Positions 1 through 9,407 of a DNA stretch of 64,000 nucleotides are shown in pieces. Numbering within the stretch: the first letter of the stretch is position 1; each line of letters begins with the position of its first letter. Source of the DNA: Tamlana sp. I1. GTDB lineage: Bacteria > Bacteroidota > Bacteroidia > Flavobacteriales > Flavobacteriaceae. The stretch covers positions 159,325 to 223,324 of the forward strand of contig NZ_JACLAF010000008.1 of NCBI RefSeq assembly GCF_015355625.1. The letters are read 5' to 3'. A program made the position numbers and the translations under genes. The notes beneath the pieces were generated by a model, which saw only the letters and a program-made list of their open reading frames with translations, was not told where the DNA came from and searched no databases.

Positions 1-837
1 TCAGATGAAAACGAATCGCTTCTCACAGCAAAAGTTGAAGTTGAAAATGCTTTAAAGGATTCTAGAAAAGCTTATGAAAAAGCCATTGCCGAACGCAACA
101 AGCTGCAAGCCGATTACAATGCAACCTATGCCAATCTTGAAACTTTAAAATCGTCATATAGTGCATTAGAGAAAAATAGTTCGGCTGCCATTGCATCGAA
201 TTCTAAAAAGAACAGAGAATTATTAGCAGATCTTGAAGCTAAAGAGCGCGCTTTATCAGCTGAAATCACTCGTTTGGCAAAACTTAAAAAAGAACTTGAA
301 GATCGCTCGAATCGTGTTGCAGAATTAGAGAGTGTTATCGCGGCTAAAGACGCTGCAATGAGTACCTTAAAAGATGCCATATCAAAAGCCTTAACCGATT
401 TTGAAGGCAAGGGTTTAACTGTAGAGCAAAAGGAAGGAAAGGTTTATGTGTCTATGGAAAATAAACTGTTATTTAATTCAGGAAGTTGGGCGGTAGGCAC
501 TGAAGGGCGTCGTGCTGTTGAGCAACTTGGAAATGTTTTGGGTGTGAATCCAGATATTGCTGTTTTAATTGAAGGACATACCGATAATGTACCCTATAAA
601 GGTAATGGTCCATTAACGAGTAACTGGGATTTGTCTACAAAACGTGCAACATCAATTGTGAATATTCTAAGAGAGAATAAAGCCATTAATCCTGAGAATT
701 TAACGGCTGCAGGTCGTGGTGAATTTGCACCTATAGCTTCTAACGAATCGCCTAGTGGTCGTGCGACTAACAGACGTATAGAAGTGATTTTAACTCCGAA
801 ATTAGATGAACTATCTAAGTTGTTAAACGAGAAGTAA
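1..837 (+). CDS. OmpA-family protein, C-terminal part (5' end outside window)
   Basis: The frame is open from the first base, so the gene begins upstream; the first in-window ATG (274) is internal. The visible 278 residues are an alanine/lysine/glutamate-rich coiled coil (about residues 1-140) followed by a C-terminal OmpA/MotB-type peptidoglycan-binding domain. The domain shows NKLLFNSGSW, the IEGHTDNVPY motif, DLSTKRA and a final GRATNRRIEV block. Members of this family anchor the outer membrane to peptidoglycan. A strong hairpin follows the stop, so it is probably the last gene of its transcript. The name is secure; the specific role is unknown. Confidence 0.9.
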   Translation, partial: SDENESLLTAKVEVENALKDSRKAYEKAIAERNKLQADYNATYANLETLKSSYSALEKNSSAAIASNSKKNRELLADLEAKERALSAEITRLAKLKKELEDRSNRVAELESVIAAKDAAMSTLKDAISKALTDFEGKGLTVEQKEGKVYVSMENKLLFNSGSWAVGTEGRRAVEQLGNVLGVNPDIAVLIEGHTDNVPYKGNGPLTSNWDLSTKRATSIVNILRENKAINPENLTAAGRGEFAPIASNESPSGRATNRRIEVILTPKLDELSKLLNEK

Positions 838-865
838 AACTTGTTTGATTAAAATATAAAAGTTT

Positions 866-893
866 AAGGCTGTCTGAAAAGACAGCCTTTTTT
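866..893 (+). terminator. Rho-independent terminator after the OmpA-like gene
   Basis: Perfect 10-bp stem (aaggctgtct / agacagcctt) with a GAAA loop, followed by a short T run, 28 bases after the stop codon. The remaining roughly 500 bases up to the transketolase gene contain no convincing ORF, only AT-rich leader and promoter-like elements. Confidence 0.85.
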
Positions 894-1190
894 ATGCTTT
901 TAGGATGTTTTCTCAGCGAAAATGAGAAGGATTTCAGAAGAACGCTTTGAGGTGGGTATCGGTAAATAAATAGATTCGGAGTTGTTTTAAAGAGTTAAGC
1001 CTTGTAAATTATTTTGATAACTGTGTAGTTTCAGCTAGATTGTAAAATTTATATAAATTATAATGAAGCTCTCTTTTTCTAATACAATCATTTTAACACG
1101 ATCAACTCTCACAACTAAAATCAACTTAAACGCTTTCGTTATTTTTTAGTAATTTCTCTAGATTTTACAAACTCAACTAATTAAAGGTTA

Positions 1191-1287
1191 TATATTTGCA
1201 AAAATTAAATCATAAAGCGATTAATGATTTTAAAAACTAGTAAGTGTTTTTTTTACACTTGTAAAATAATTATTATATATTTGCAAA
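1191..1287 (+). promoter_or_regulatory. Tandem Bacteroidota -7 boxes upstream of transketolase
   Basis: Two copies of tatatttgcaaa occur, at 1191-1202 and 1276-1287. Each contains a perfect TAnnTTTG box typical of Bacteroidota housekeeping promoters. Neither has an ideal TTG element 17-19 bases upstream. Between them a short inverted repeat (aagtgt at 1242-1247, acactt at 1255-1260) surrounds a T run and may be an operator. The distal box would give a leader of about 200 bases, the proximal one about 115. This is motif matching only. Confidence 0.5.
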
Positions 1288-1400
1288 GGTTATCAACTTA
1301 TTAAATTGATTCTGAAAAATCTATTTGCAATTAGAATACATTTATTTTAAAGTTAAGTACTGAAGAATACAGGCTATTAAATACAAATTATAATTAGAAA

Positions 1401-3446
1401 ATGAACAAACAAAATGATCAGCAAGCAGCAGATAATATTAGAGCATTAGCTGTTGCTATGGTAGAAAAAGCGAAATCAGGTCACCCAGGTGGCCCTATGG
1501 GTGGTGCAGATTTTATGCACATTTTATACTCGGAATTTTTTAATTATGACCCTACAGATATGGAGTGGCCGTTTAGAGACCGTTTCTTTATGGATGCCGG
1601 TCACTTGTCTACTTTAATGTATGCACAGTATTACCTATTAGGTAACTATGCTAAAGATGATGTTGCTAATTTCAGACAATGGGGTTCTATCACACCTGGT
1701 CACCCAGAAGTTGATGTAAAACGTGGTATTGAAAACACCTCTGGACCATTAGGGCAAGGACACACGATGGGTGTGGGAGCTGCTATTGGTGCGAAGTTTT
1801 TACAAGCTAAATTTGGCGATTGGATGAACCATAAAGTTTATGGGTTTATTTCTGATGGTGGTATTCAAGAAGAAGTTTCTCAAGGTGCAGGGCGTATTGC
1901 TGGACACTTAGGGTTAAGCAACTTTATCATGTTTTTCGATTCTAACGATATCCAGTTATCAACATCTACCGATGAGGTGACTACCGAAGATACGGCTATG
2001 AAATACGAGTCTTGGGGATGGAAAGTTGTTACTATCGACGGGCATAACCACGATGAAATTAGAAAAGCTTTAAAAGATGCTAATGCTGAAACTGAAAAAC
2101 CAACCTTAATTATTGGTAAAACCATTATGGGTAAAGGTTGTGTAACTGCCGATGGTGGTATGTTTGAAGGTTATTGCGAATTACACGGTCAGCCAATTGG
2201 AGCTACTGGAGCCGATTACGAAAAAACATTAGAAAATTTAGGTGCAGACGTTAATAATCCATTTGAGATTTATCCTGAAGTAGCCGATTTCTATAAAAAT
2301 ATCATTGCTGAAAAAACAGCCAAAGCTGCTGAAAAGAAAGCAGAAATTAATACGTGGAGAGAAGCTAATCCTGTATTAGCAGAGAAATTAGACTTCTTCT
2401 TCTCTGGAGAATTACCAGAATTAGATTTTAACATTCCTCAAAAAGAAGGTTTAGCAACTAGAGCAGCGTCTTCAGCGGTTTTAGGATACCTTGCTGAAAA
2501 TGTAGAAAACATGATTGTGTCTTCTGCTGATTTATCAAATTCAGATAAAACGGATGGTTTCTTAAAGAAAACTCACGCGATGAAAAAAGGTGATTTTTCA
2601 GGAGCCTTTTTACAAGCTGGTGTTGCTGAGTTAACTATGGCTTGTATCGCAAACGGATTGGCTTTACACGGTGGTATCATTCCAGTTGTAGCAACATTCT
2701 TCGTGTTTTCAGATTATATGAAACCAGCCATTCGTTTAAGTGGTATTCAAGAATTGGGTGTTAAATATGTATGGACTCACGATGCCTTTAGAGTAGGTGA
2801 AGATGGTCCAACACACCAACCAATCGAGCAAGAAGCGCAAATTCGTTTACTTGAAAAATTAAAAAACCACAGCGGAAACCCAAGTTTCTTAGCTTTACGT
2901 CCTGCCGATTCAGCAGAAACAAACGTGGCTTGGAAAATGGCGCTAGAAAATAAAAATACACCTACAGGTTTAATACTTTCTAGACAAGGTATTAAAGATG
3001 TGGCTCCTCAAGGCGCATCAAGATACCAAGAGGCTTTAGCTGCCGAAAAAGGTGGGTATTTAGTGAAAGAAGTTGAAAACCCAGATGTGGTGCTTATCGC
3101 AAACGGTTCTGAGGTGGCAACTTTAATCGCTGCTGCTGAAATTTTAGAAGCTGAAAAAGGATTAAAAGTAAACATCGCTTCTGTAATTTCTGAAGGTGTT
3201 TTCAGATTACAATCTAAAGCATATCAAAACAGCGTTATCCCACAAGACAAACCATTATTTGGTTTGACAGCTGGTTTACCGGTGAACTTAGAAGGTCTTG
3301 TTGGTGCTAACGGAAAAGTGTTTGGAGTCGATCATTTCGGTTACTCTGCTCCTGCAGGTGTATTGGACGAGAAATTCGGATTCACCGGCGAAAAAGTAAG
3401 TAACGAAGTATTAGAATATTTAAAAACAGCATATAAAACTGCATAA
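1401..3446 (+). CDS. tkt: Transketolase
   Basis: 681-residue full-length thiamine-diphosphate enzyme of the non-oxidative pentose phosphate pathway, moving two-carbon ketol units between sugar phosphates in the cytoplasm. Visible family features are the N-terminal [14 protein letters not shown], the [16 protein letters not shown] block, a thiamine-binding region ending in DSNDIQLS, and a central pyrimidine-binding domain with [14 protein letters not shown]. The usual GDG of the thiamine motif reads SDGGIQEE, which I recall as normal for flavobacterial members. Two bases separate its stop from the transaldolase ATG, so the two are co-transcribed. Confidence 0.96.
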   Translation: MNKQNDQQAADNIRALAVAMVEKAKSGHPGGPMGGADFMHILYSEFFNYDPTDMEWPFRDRFFMDAGHLSTLMYAQYYLLGNYAKDDVANFRQWGSITPGHPEVDVKRGIENTSGPLGQGHTMGVGAAIGAKFLQAKFGDWMNHKVYGFISDGGIQEEVSQGAGRIAGHLGLSNFIMFFDSNDIQLSTSTDEVTTEDTAMKYESWGWKVVTIDGHNHDEIRKALKDANAETEKPTLIIGKTIMGKGCVTADGGMFEGYCELHGQPIGATGADYEKTLENLGADVNNPFEIYPEVADFYKNIIAEKTAKAAEKKAEINTWREANPVLAEKLDFFFSGELPELDFNIPQKEGLATRAASSAVLGYLAENVENMIVSSADLSNSDKTDGFLKKTHAMKKGDFSGAFLQAGVAELTMACIANGLALHGGIIPVVATFFVFSDYMKPAIRLSGIQELGVKYVWTHDAFRVGEDGPTHQPIEQEAQIRLLEKLKNHSGNPSFLALRPADSAETNVAWKMALENKNTPTGLILSRQGIKDVAPQGASRYQEALAAEKGGYLVKEVENPDVVLIANGSEVATLIAAAEILEAEKGLKVNIASVISEGVFRLQSKAYQNSVIPQDKPLFGLTAGLPVNLEGLVGANGKVFGVDHFGYSAPAGVLDEKFGFTGEKVSNEVLEYLKTAYKTA

Positions 3447-3448
3447 TT

Positions 3449-4102
3449 ATGAAATTTTTTATTGATACAGCAAACCTTGATGATATCGCTGAAGCACAGG
3501 CTTTAGGTGTTTTAGATGGGGTAACAACAAACCCGTCTTTAATGGCGAAAGAAGGTATTACAGGTGCTGAAAATATTTTAGCACACTATACAAAAATCTG
3601 TGATATTGTTGATGGTGATGTAAGTGCCGAGGTCATTTCAACCGATTTTGAAGGTATGGTAAAAGAAGGTGAAGCCCTTGCTGCTTTACACCCACAAATC
3701 GTGGTAAAACTTCCTTTAATTGCCGATGGTATTAAAGCTTGTAAATATTTTTCAGATAAAGGGATTAGAACGAACGTAACTTTAGTATTCTCTGCTGGCC
3801 AAGCTTTATTGGCTGCAAAAGCAGGTGCTACTTATGTGTCTCCTTTTATTGGAAGATTAGATGATATTTCTACAGACGGTTTAAACCTTATTGCAGAAAT
3901 CAGACAGATTTACGATAACTACGGTTTCGAAACTCAAATTTTAGCAGCTTCAGTACGTCACACAATGCACGTTATTGATTGTGCAAAATTAGGATCTGAT
4001 GTAATGACAGGACCATTATCGTCTATTAAAGGCTTATTAAAACACCCTTTAACCGATATCGGTTTAGCGAAATTCTTAGAAGATTACAAAAAAGGAAACT
4101 AG
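3449..4102 (+). CDS. tal: Transaldolase, small TalC/fructose-6-phosphate aldolase type
   Basis: 217 residues, the length of the short TalC/MipB-like transaldolase family rather than the roughly 315-residue TalB type. It starts MKFFIDTAN, has GVTTNPSL, and carries the Schiff-base lysine in VVKLPL (about residue 86). It acts with the adjacent transketolase to interconvert C3, C4, C6 and C7 sugar phosphates. Whether it is a transaldolase or a fructose-6-phosphate aldolase cannot be decided by reading, but the transketolase neighbour favours the pentose phosphate role. A terminator hairpin follows. Confidence 0.93.
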   Translation: MKFFIDTANLDDIAEAQALGVLDGVTTNPSLMAKEGITGAENILAHYTKICDIVDGDVSAEVISTDFEGMVKEGEALAALHPQIVVKLPLIADGIKACKYFSDKGIRTNVTLVFSAGQALLAAKAGATYVSPFIGRLDDISTDGLNLIAEIRQIYDNYGFETQILAASVRHTMHVIDCAKLGSDVMTGPLSSIKGLLKHPLTDIGLAKFLEDYKKGN

Positions 4103-4125
4103 TCCTTTAAAAGTATAAATTTTTT

Positions 4126-4175
4126 AAAGCTTCTCTTTTCAGGATATGTTCTTGAAAAGGGAAGCTTTTTCTTTT
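4126..4175 (+). terminator. Terminator of the tkt-tal operon
   Basis: A 15-bp stem (4126-4140 with 4154-4168, one G-T pair) and a 13-base loop, ending in a T-rich tract. It lies 24 bases after the transaldolase stop. Confidence 0.8.
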
Positions 4176-4342
4176 TAAGATTTTTATGACCGCCATTGAC
4201 AGAATAACAGATTCACAGTTTTTGTTTGTAAATTTATAGTCTATTTGAAATGTGGTTTTGGCGTCTTAAAGAAAGTTTTTAGCCTTATTTACGACTATTA
4301 TCACCTTTGAAACTAATAAATTCTAATGAAACGAGCACTTAT

Positions 4343-4795
4343 ATGTTAACATGGAAAGATATTATGCATTTTGCAGTGAATGGTAATCCCGTTCCTAATA
4401 AACGCGTTGAAAAAAGCGAAGCCGAATGGCTAGAACAACTAACGCCAGAACAATATAGAATTACAAGGCAAAAAGGCACTGAGCGTGCGCATAGTGGCGA
4501 TTTGTGTACCGCGTACGATGAGGGCAAATATAATTGTGTGTGTTGCGATGTACCCCTGTTCGATTCTACTATAAAATTTAGTTCAGGAACCGGTTGGCCA
4601 AGTTTTACACAGCCTATTGCCGAGAATGCCATTAAATACGAAAAAGACACCACTTATGGAATGGTGCGCGTGGAGGTGATGTGTAATGTGTGCGATGCAC
4701 ACTTAGGACATGTTTTTCCTGACGGACCAGAACCTAGCGGATTGCGTTATTGCATCAATTCGGAGTCTATGGTTTTAGAAAAAGAAAAAGTATGA
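4343..4795 (+). CDS. msrB: Peptide-methionine (R)-S-oxide reductase MsrB
   Basis: Repairs the R epimer of methionine sulfoxide in proteins. The ATG at 4343 (MLTWKDIMHFAVNG) fits the usual flavobacterial N-terminus and gives 150 residues. A TTG at 4307 would add 12 residues, but it sits inside a TTTG that looks like a promoter -7 element. Two CxxC pairs (CVCC and CNVC) form the structural zinc site, GTGWPSF is the conserved active-site block, and RYCINSESM carries the catalytic cysteine. The stop overlaps the msrA start as ATGA, starting a four-gene repair operon. Confidence 0.94.
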   Translation: MLTWKDIMHFAVNGNPVPNKRVEKSEAEWLEQLTPEQYRITRQKGTERAHSGDLCTAYDEGKYNCVCCDVPLFDSTIKFSSGTGWPSFTQPIAENAIKYEKDTTYGMVRVEVMCNVCDAHLGHVFPDGPEPSGLRYCINSESMVLEKEKV

Positions 4796-5328
4796 GCAAT
4801 ATACAAGTAGCAACTTTAGGTGGCGGCTGTTTTTGGTGTACCGAAGCGGTTTTTCAGGAAGTAAAAGGGGTAGAAAAAGTGGTTTCAGGTTATTCGGGAG
4901 GAACTGTGCCTGGGCATCCTACCTATCGGGAGATTTGTTCCGGATTAACAGGACACGCCGAAGTGATTCAAATTACTTTTGATGCTGATGTGATTTCGTA
5001 TCAAGATATTTTAATCATTTTTATGACCACCCACGATCCTACCACTTTAAATCAGCAAGGAGCCGATCGTGGAACGCAATACCGTTCGGTGATTTATTTT
5101 CACGATGATAAACAAGAGCAAATTGCGAAAAATGTGATTGCCGAAATAAGCACCTATTACGAAAATCCTATTGTGACTGAAATTTCACCTCTAGATGTTT
5201 TTTATGAAGCTGAAGCTGAACATCAAAATTATTACCGCACACATCCCACGCAGGGTTATTGTAGTTTTGTAATCACACCAAAACTGATGAAACTCCGAAA
5301 ATTACATTCGGATAAATTAAAAGCATGA
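4792..5328 (+). CDS. msrA: Peptide-methionine (S)-S-oxide reductase MsrA
   Basis: 178 residues from the ATG that overlaps the msrB stop by four bases; an upstream ATG at 4750 in the same frame lies inside msrB and is unlikely. The catalytic motif GGGCFWCTEA has its nucleophile at Cys13, followed by GHAEV with the conserved glutamate and by the substrate-site block DRGTQYRSVI. It reduces the S epimer of methionine sulfoxide and so complements MsrB. The 3' end overlaps selO by four bases. This looks like a complete active enzyme, in contrast to the second MsrA-like gene two positions downstream. Confidence 0.95.
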   Translation: MSNIQVATLGGGCFWCTEAVFQEVKGVEKVVSGYSGGTVPGHPTYREICSGLTGHAEVIQITFDADVISYQDILIIFMTTHDPTTLNQQGADRGTQYRSVIYFHDDKQEQIAKNVIAEISTYYENPIVTEISPLDVFYEAEAEHQNYYRTHPTQGYCSFVITPKLMKLRKLHSDKLKA

Positions 5329-6887
5329 AACTAAATATAAACGACAAATTCACCAAAGAATTACCTGCAGACCCTATTCTGGAAAACAGCAGAAGACAGG
5401 TTGAAAAAGCCTGTTTTTCCTATGTGACACCTAAAAAAACAGCACTGCCGGAAATGCTTCATGTGTCTCCTGAAATGCTTGCCAATCTCGGACTTTCAAA
5501 AGAAGACAGTAAATCGGAAGCTTTTTTAAAGGTATTTACTGGGAATGACGTTTTGCCAAACACAACACCTTATGCTATGTGTTATGGCGGCTATCAGTTT
5601 GGAAATTGGGCTGGGCAATTGGGTGATGGTCGTGCTATAAATTTATGCGAAGTAACGCATGATAATAAAAACTGGGCGTTACAATTAAAAGGATCAGGGG
5701 AAACACCTTATTCAAGAACGGCCGATGGTTTGGCGGTATTACGCTCGTCTATTCGTGAGTATTTATGTAGTGAAGCCATGTTTCATTTGGGAGTGCCAAC
5801 AACCCGCGCTTTGTCTTTGGCCTTATCTGGCGATCAAGTGTTGCGCGATGTGTTGTATAATGGCAATCCCGAATACGAAAAAGGCGCTATAGTTTGTCGC
5901 ACCGCCGAGTCTTTTTTACGTTTTGGAAACTATCAAATATTCGCTGCAAGACAAGACCATAAAACACTTAAAATTTTAGTCGATTATACTATAAAGCATC
6001 ATTTTTCTCATTTAGGAAATCCGTCGAAAGATACTTATTTAGCATTTTTTAATGAAGTGACTCGGCGTACGCTTGACATGATAATTCACTGGCAGCGTGT
6101 TGGTTTTGTGCACGGCGTAATGAATACTGATAACATGTCTATTCTAGGGCTAACCATAGATTACGGGCCTTACGGCTGGTTAGAGGGCTTCGATTTTGGG
6201 TGGACCCCTAACACCACCGACAGACAACATAAACGTTACCGTTTTGGTAATCAACCCAACATGGGACTTTGGAATTTATTGCAATTAGCTAATGCGCTTT
6301 ATCCGTTAATTGAAGATGTTCCGGCTCTAGAAGCGATATTAAACACGTACCAAACGAATTTTGAAGGGGAGTCCTTAAAGATGATGCGCTCAAAATTAGG
6401 ATTGTTAGAAGAGTCTAATTCCGATCTTGCATTGATTCAAGATTTAGAAGATGTGTTGCACCTCACGGAAACCGATATGACGATTTTCTTCCGATTGTTA
6501 GCCAATTTTAATGCTGAAAAAGCTGATGAAGGTTTCAACGTAATTTCAGAAGCCTTTTATACGCCTGATTCTATTTCTGAAGCTATTAAATCCCGATGGA
6601 ATCAATGGTTTGAAAGTTATGTCGAGCGTTTAAAATTGGAGTCTGTTTCTGCTTCCGAAAGGAAAGAAAAAATGAATGGCGTGAATCCGAAATACGTATT
6701 ACGAAATTACATGGCACAATTAGCTATTGATGATGCCGATAAAGGTGATTATAAATTAATTGACGAATTATTTCAGCTTTTAAAGGAACCTTATGCCGAG
6801 CAACCCGAAAACGAAAAATGGTTTGCCAAACGTCCAGAATGGGCACGTAATAAAGTAGGCTGTTCCATGTTGTCTTGTAGCTCTTAA
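5325..6887 (+). CDS. selO: SelO/YdiU family protein AMPylator
   Basis: 520-residue pseudokinase-fold protein. In the characterised family members, SelO transfers AMP from ATP to serine, threonine or tyrosine of target proteins during oxidative stress. Visible family blocks include GDGRAINLCEV, the LQLKGSGETPYSR loop, a DGLAVLRSSIREYL helix and the NTDNMSILG metal-binding region. It ends CSMLSCSS; the terminal Cys-Ser-Ser matches the place where animal SelO has selenocysteine-Ser-Ser. It is translationally coupled to msrA (ATGA) and followed after one base by a second MsrA-like gene, which fits a redox-repair role. Confidence 0.93.
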   Translation: MKLNINDKFTKELPADPILENSRRQVEKACFSYVTPKKTALPEMLHVSPEMLANLGLSKEDSKSEAFLKVFTGNDVLPNTTPYAMCYGGYQFGNWAGQLGDGRAINLCEVTHDNKNWALQLKGSGETPYSRTADGLAVLRSSIREYLCSEAMFHLGVPTTRALSLALSGDQVLRDVLYNGNPEYEKGAIVCRTAESFLRFGNYQIFAARQDHKTLKILVDYTIKHHFSHLGNPSKDTYLAFFNEVTRRTLDMIIHWQRVGFVHGVMNTDNMSILGLTIDYGPYGWLEGFDFGWTPNTTDRQHKRYRFGNQPNMGLWNLLQLANALYPLIEDVPALEAILNTYQTNFEGESLKMMRSKLGLLEESNSDLALIQDLEDVLHLTETDMTIFFRLLANFNAEKADEGFNVISEAFYTPDSISEAIKSRWNQWFESYVERLKLESVSASERKEKMNGVNPKYVLRNYMAQLAIDDADKGDYKLIDELFQLLKEPYAEQPENEKWFAKRPEWARNKVGCSMLSCSS

Positions 6888-6888
6888 A

Positions 6889-7404
6889 ATGAAAATTTTA
6901 CAGAAAATAGCTTTGGGCGGAGGTTGCCATTGGTGCACCGAAGCCGTGTTTCAATCACTTATTGGGGTTGAAAAAGTAGAACAAGGTTATGTGGCTTCTG
7001 TAGATGTTAATGCCTCATTTTCCGAAGCGGTGATTGTGCATTTTAATGATGAGGTCATTCCGCTTCAAACATTAATTGAAATTCATTTACATACGCATAA
7101 AAGCACCTCAAATCATAGTAGGCGAAACACATATCGTTCGGCTGTTTATGTGTTTTCAGAAGAACAGTATCAGCAGGTTTTAAAAATTTTAGAAGGTTTT
7201 CAAAAGCAATTTGAAAACAAACTAATCACACAGGTGCTTACGTTTAAGGTTTTTGAAGCTTCGCGAGCAGCCATTCAAAATTACTATTACACAAATCCGC
7301 AGAAACCCTTTTGCAAACAATTTATAAATCCGAAATTAGAGCTTTTATTACAGCGGTTTTCAGACTATACGAAAACGGCTCAATTAAATCATTTAAAATC
7401 TTAA
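6889..7404 (+). CDS. Divergent MsrA-like protein
   Basis: 171 residues, MsrA fold. The catalytic motif is kept as GGGCHWCTEA with the nucleophile at Cys13, but the usual phenylalanine after it is histidine. The glutamate of the E-A-V block is present. The substrate-site stretch DRGTQYRS of the neighbouring MsrA is reduced to RRNTYRS, and the preceding H-D-P-T-T-L-N-Q block reads HKSTSNHS. The changes lie in the pocket that holds the substrate methyl group and sulfoxide oxygen, so substrate or activity may differ. It is the last clear gene of the msrB-msrA-selO operon, and its TAA is in the same frame as the next gene. Confidence 0.85.
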   Translation: MKILQKIALGGGCHWCTEAVFQSLIGVEKVEQGYVASVDVNASFSEAVIVHFNDEVIPLQTLIEIHLHTHKSTSNHSRRNTYRSAVYVFSEEQYQQVLKILEGFQKQFENKLITQVLTFKVFEASRAAIQNYYYTNPQKPFCKQFINPKLELLLQRFSDYTKTAQLNHLKS

Positions 7405-7416
7405 AAATCCTTTAGT

Positions 7417-8382
7417 ATTATCAAAACATCAGTCACAAAAATAGGGTTAGGCTTAGCAGCTTTGGGCAGACCAGAATATATAAATATTAGAACAAATCAC
7501 GATATTGATAAATCGGAAACAGCCTTTAAAAACACGACATTTTCGGTTTTAAATGAAGCCTATAAATTGGGTGTTAGATATTTTGATACGGCACCATCGT
7601 ATGGAAAAGGTGAAGCTTTTCTGCAGGAATGGAATCTGAAAAATAATCATAACGATGTTGTTTTAGGAACCAAATGGGGGTATACCTATGTCGCAAATTG
7701 GCAGCTTGACTACGCGGGGAAGCATGAAATTAAAGAGCATTCTTTAGGGAAATTATTGGAGCAATGGGAGGTTTCTAAACACATGCTTCCTAACTTAAAA
7801 TATTACCAAGTACATTCGGCAACATTTGATAGTGGTATTTTAGAAAATCAAGCTGTTTTAGCGGAACTACATCGTATTAAAGAAACTACAGGGTTACATA
7901 TTGGAATAACTACAAGTGGTGAAAATCAAAAAGAGGTCATTTCTGAAGCTTTAAAAATTGAAGTGAATGGCAATCTTTTATTTGATAGCTTTCAAGTGTC
8001 TTTTAATGTGTTTGAACAATCTACATTTGAAGTTTTATGCACGCTTATTAAAAGCGGAAAAACGGTAATTATTAAGGAAGCTCTGGCTAACGGACGTGTT
8101 TTTGAAAGTGAAAACTTCCCGAAATATCAAGCAGCTTACAAAGTATTGAAGCAATTATCTGAAAAACACAAAGTTGGTGCCGATGCTATTGCTTTGCGTT
8201 TTGTTATCGATGTCTTGCAGCCTGCTTATGTGTTAAGCGGCGCTTCAAATGTTCAGCAATTAAAAGCCAATTTAAAAGCACTTGATTTTAACTTATCCGA
8301 AGAAGAAATCAATGTGTTAAAGTCTATTCAAACCAAACCCGAATTTTATTGGAACGAGCGTAGTGAACTGGCTTGGAATTAA
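7417..8382 (+). CDS. Aldo/keto reductase family oxidoreductase (non-canonical start)
   Basis: NAD(P)H-dependent TIM-barrel reductase of the aldo/keto reductase superfamily. FDTAPSYGKGEA supplies the catalytic aspartate and tyrosine, LGTKWG the lysine, and YYQVHS the histidine. The first canonical start is TTG at 7462, but the frame upstream encodes KIGLGLAALGRPEY, the usual first beta strand of this family. No ATG, GTG or TTG lies between that and the preceding stop (7402-7404). I therefore place the start at ATT 7417; a mutated ATG or a sequence error are alternatives. The substrate is unknown. Confidence 0.8.
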   Translation: MIKTSVTKIGLGLAALGRPEYINIRTNHDIDKSETAFKNTTFSVLNEAYKLGVRYFDTAPSYGKGEAFLQEWNLKNNHNDVVLGTKWGYTYVANWQLDYAGKHEIKEHSLGKLLEQWEVSKHMLPNLKYYQVHSATFDSGILENQAVLAELHRIKETTGLHIGITTSGENQKEVISEALKIEVNGNLLFDSFQVSFNVFEQSTFEVLCTLIKSGKTVIIKEALANGRVFESENFPKYQAAYKVLKQLSEKHKVGADAIALRFVIDVLQPAYVLSGASNVQQLKANLKALDFNLSEEEINVLKSIQTKPEFYWNERSELAWN

Positions 8383-8537
8383 CTTATTTTTTTAGAGCCT
8401 TCAACATTTATTGTATTTTTAATCAAAATAAAACGATTACGGGTTAATTTAAAATTAAATTTATCAAACAATTGATAAAATATTCTCGTAGCCGTGCATT
8501 ATTTAATAGATTTACAGCGTAAAAAGAAGGAATAGCA

Positions 8538-9407
8538 ATGACTACGGTTGACGATTTATTAAAACTCTTGGTTTTAGAAAAGGTAAATGACTACGTTTTC
8601 AATGGTATAAGTAAAACTATAGGAAGCCCGATTGTTTTCGGGGGGCAAGTTTTAGCCCAGGCCATTAATGCTGCACGCAGAACCGTTTCAAATCAAAGAA
8701 TTTTACATTCCATGCATGCCTATTTTTTAGAGGCAGGAAATCTAGATTCGCCAATTACTTATAATGTTGCTATAGTTAGAGATGGAGGCAGTTTTTCGGT
8801 GCGTCGTGTAACGGCCTATCAAAATGAAAACACCATATTTATTTTAGCAGCATCTTTTCATAAAGAAGAAACCGGTTATAATCATCAAATAGAAATGAAA
8901 TCAGGTTTAAAACAGCCTGAAGAATTATTAAGTTGGACCGATATTTTACATCAATTTGGTGATTATTTGCCAAAAGGATTAAAATCTTTTTTTGAAGTAG
9001 ATCGCCCCATAGAATTTAAACCAACCGAAATTGTAAATCCGTTAGAGCGAAAAGATTTACCACCGTTTACAGATGTTTGGTTTAAGCTAAAAGGTGATGC
9101 TAAAAATTTAGATTTGGCAACAAAACAACAAATTCTAACTTATATTTCAGATTATAACATTTTAGTTTCTGCGCTTAACCCGCATGCTAGTAAAGCACAT
9201 TGGGGAAATACGCAAACAGCAAGTTTAGACCATTCTATGTGGTTTTTTAGAGATTTCGATTTTAACGATTGGTTGCTGTTTTCTATGGAATCACCTAGTG
9301 CATCAAGCGCCAGAGGATTTGCTAGAGGAAATATTTACACACGAAACGGCGAATTAATCGCATCGGTAGCTCAAGAAGGTTTAATGCGTCCAATTGAAAA
9401 AAAATGA
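8538..9407 (+). CDS. tesB: Acyl-CoA thioesterase II (TesB)
   Basis: 289-residue double-hotdog thioesterase that hydrolyses acyl-CoA to free fatty acid and CoA. Family blocks include VFGGQVLAQAINAA near the N-terminus, LHSMHAYFL, GGSFSVRRV and the C-terminal SLDHSMWFF and SVAQEGLMR, which hold the catalytic aspartate and glutamine of E. coli TesB. About 155 bases separate it from the reductase upstream, so it probably has its own promoter. Its end overlaps the next gene by four bases. Confidence 0.94.
   Translation: MTTVDDLLKLLVLEKVNDYVFNGISKTIGSPIVFGGQVLAQAINAARRTVSNQRILHSMHAYFLEAGNLDSPITYNVAIVRDGGSFSVRRVTAYQNENTIFILAASFHKEETGYNHQIEMKSGLKQPEELLSWTDILHQFGDYLPKGLKSFFEVDRPIEFKPTEIVNPLERKDLPPFTDVWFKLKGDAKNLDLATKQQILTYISDYNILVSALNPHASKAHWGNTQTASLDHSMWFFRDFDFNDWLLFSMESPSASSARGFARGNIYTRNGELIASVAQEGLMRPIEKK

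Noticed and set aside
1880..2125. Open frame on the minus strand inside transketolase
   Set aside because: It is the antisense of a strongly conserved enzyme and has no family-like text; similar shadows inside other genes were left out for the same reason.
6889..8382. One fused MsrA-reductase gene broken by a stop
   Set aside because: The two frames are in register, but each protein has complete family ends, so two genes are more likely than a nonsense mutation in a fusion.
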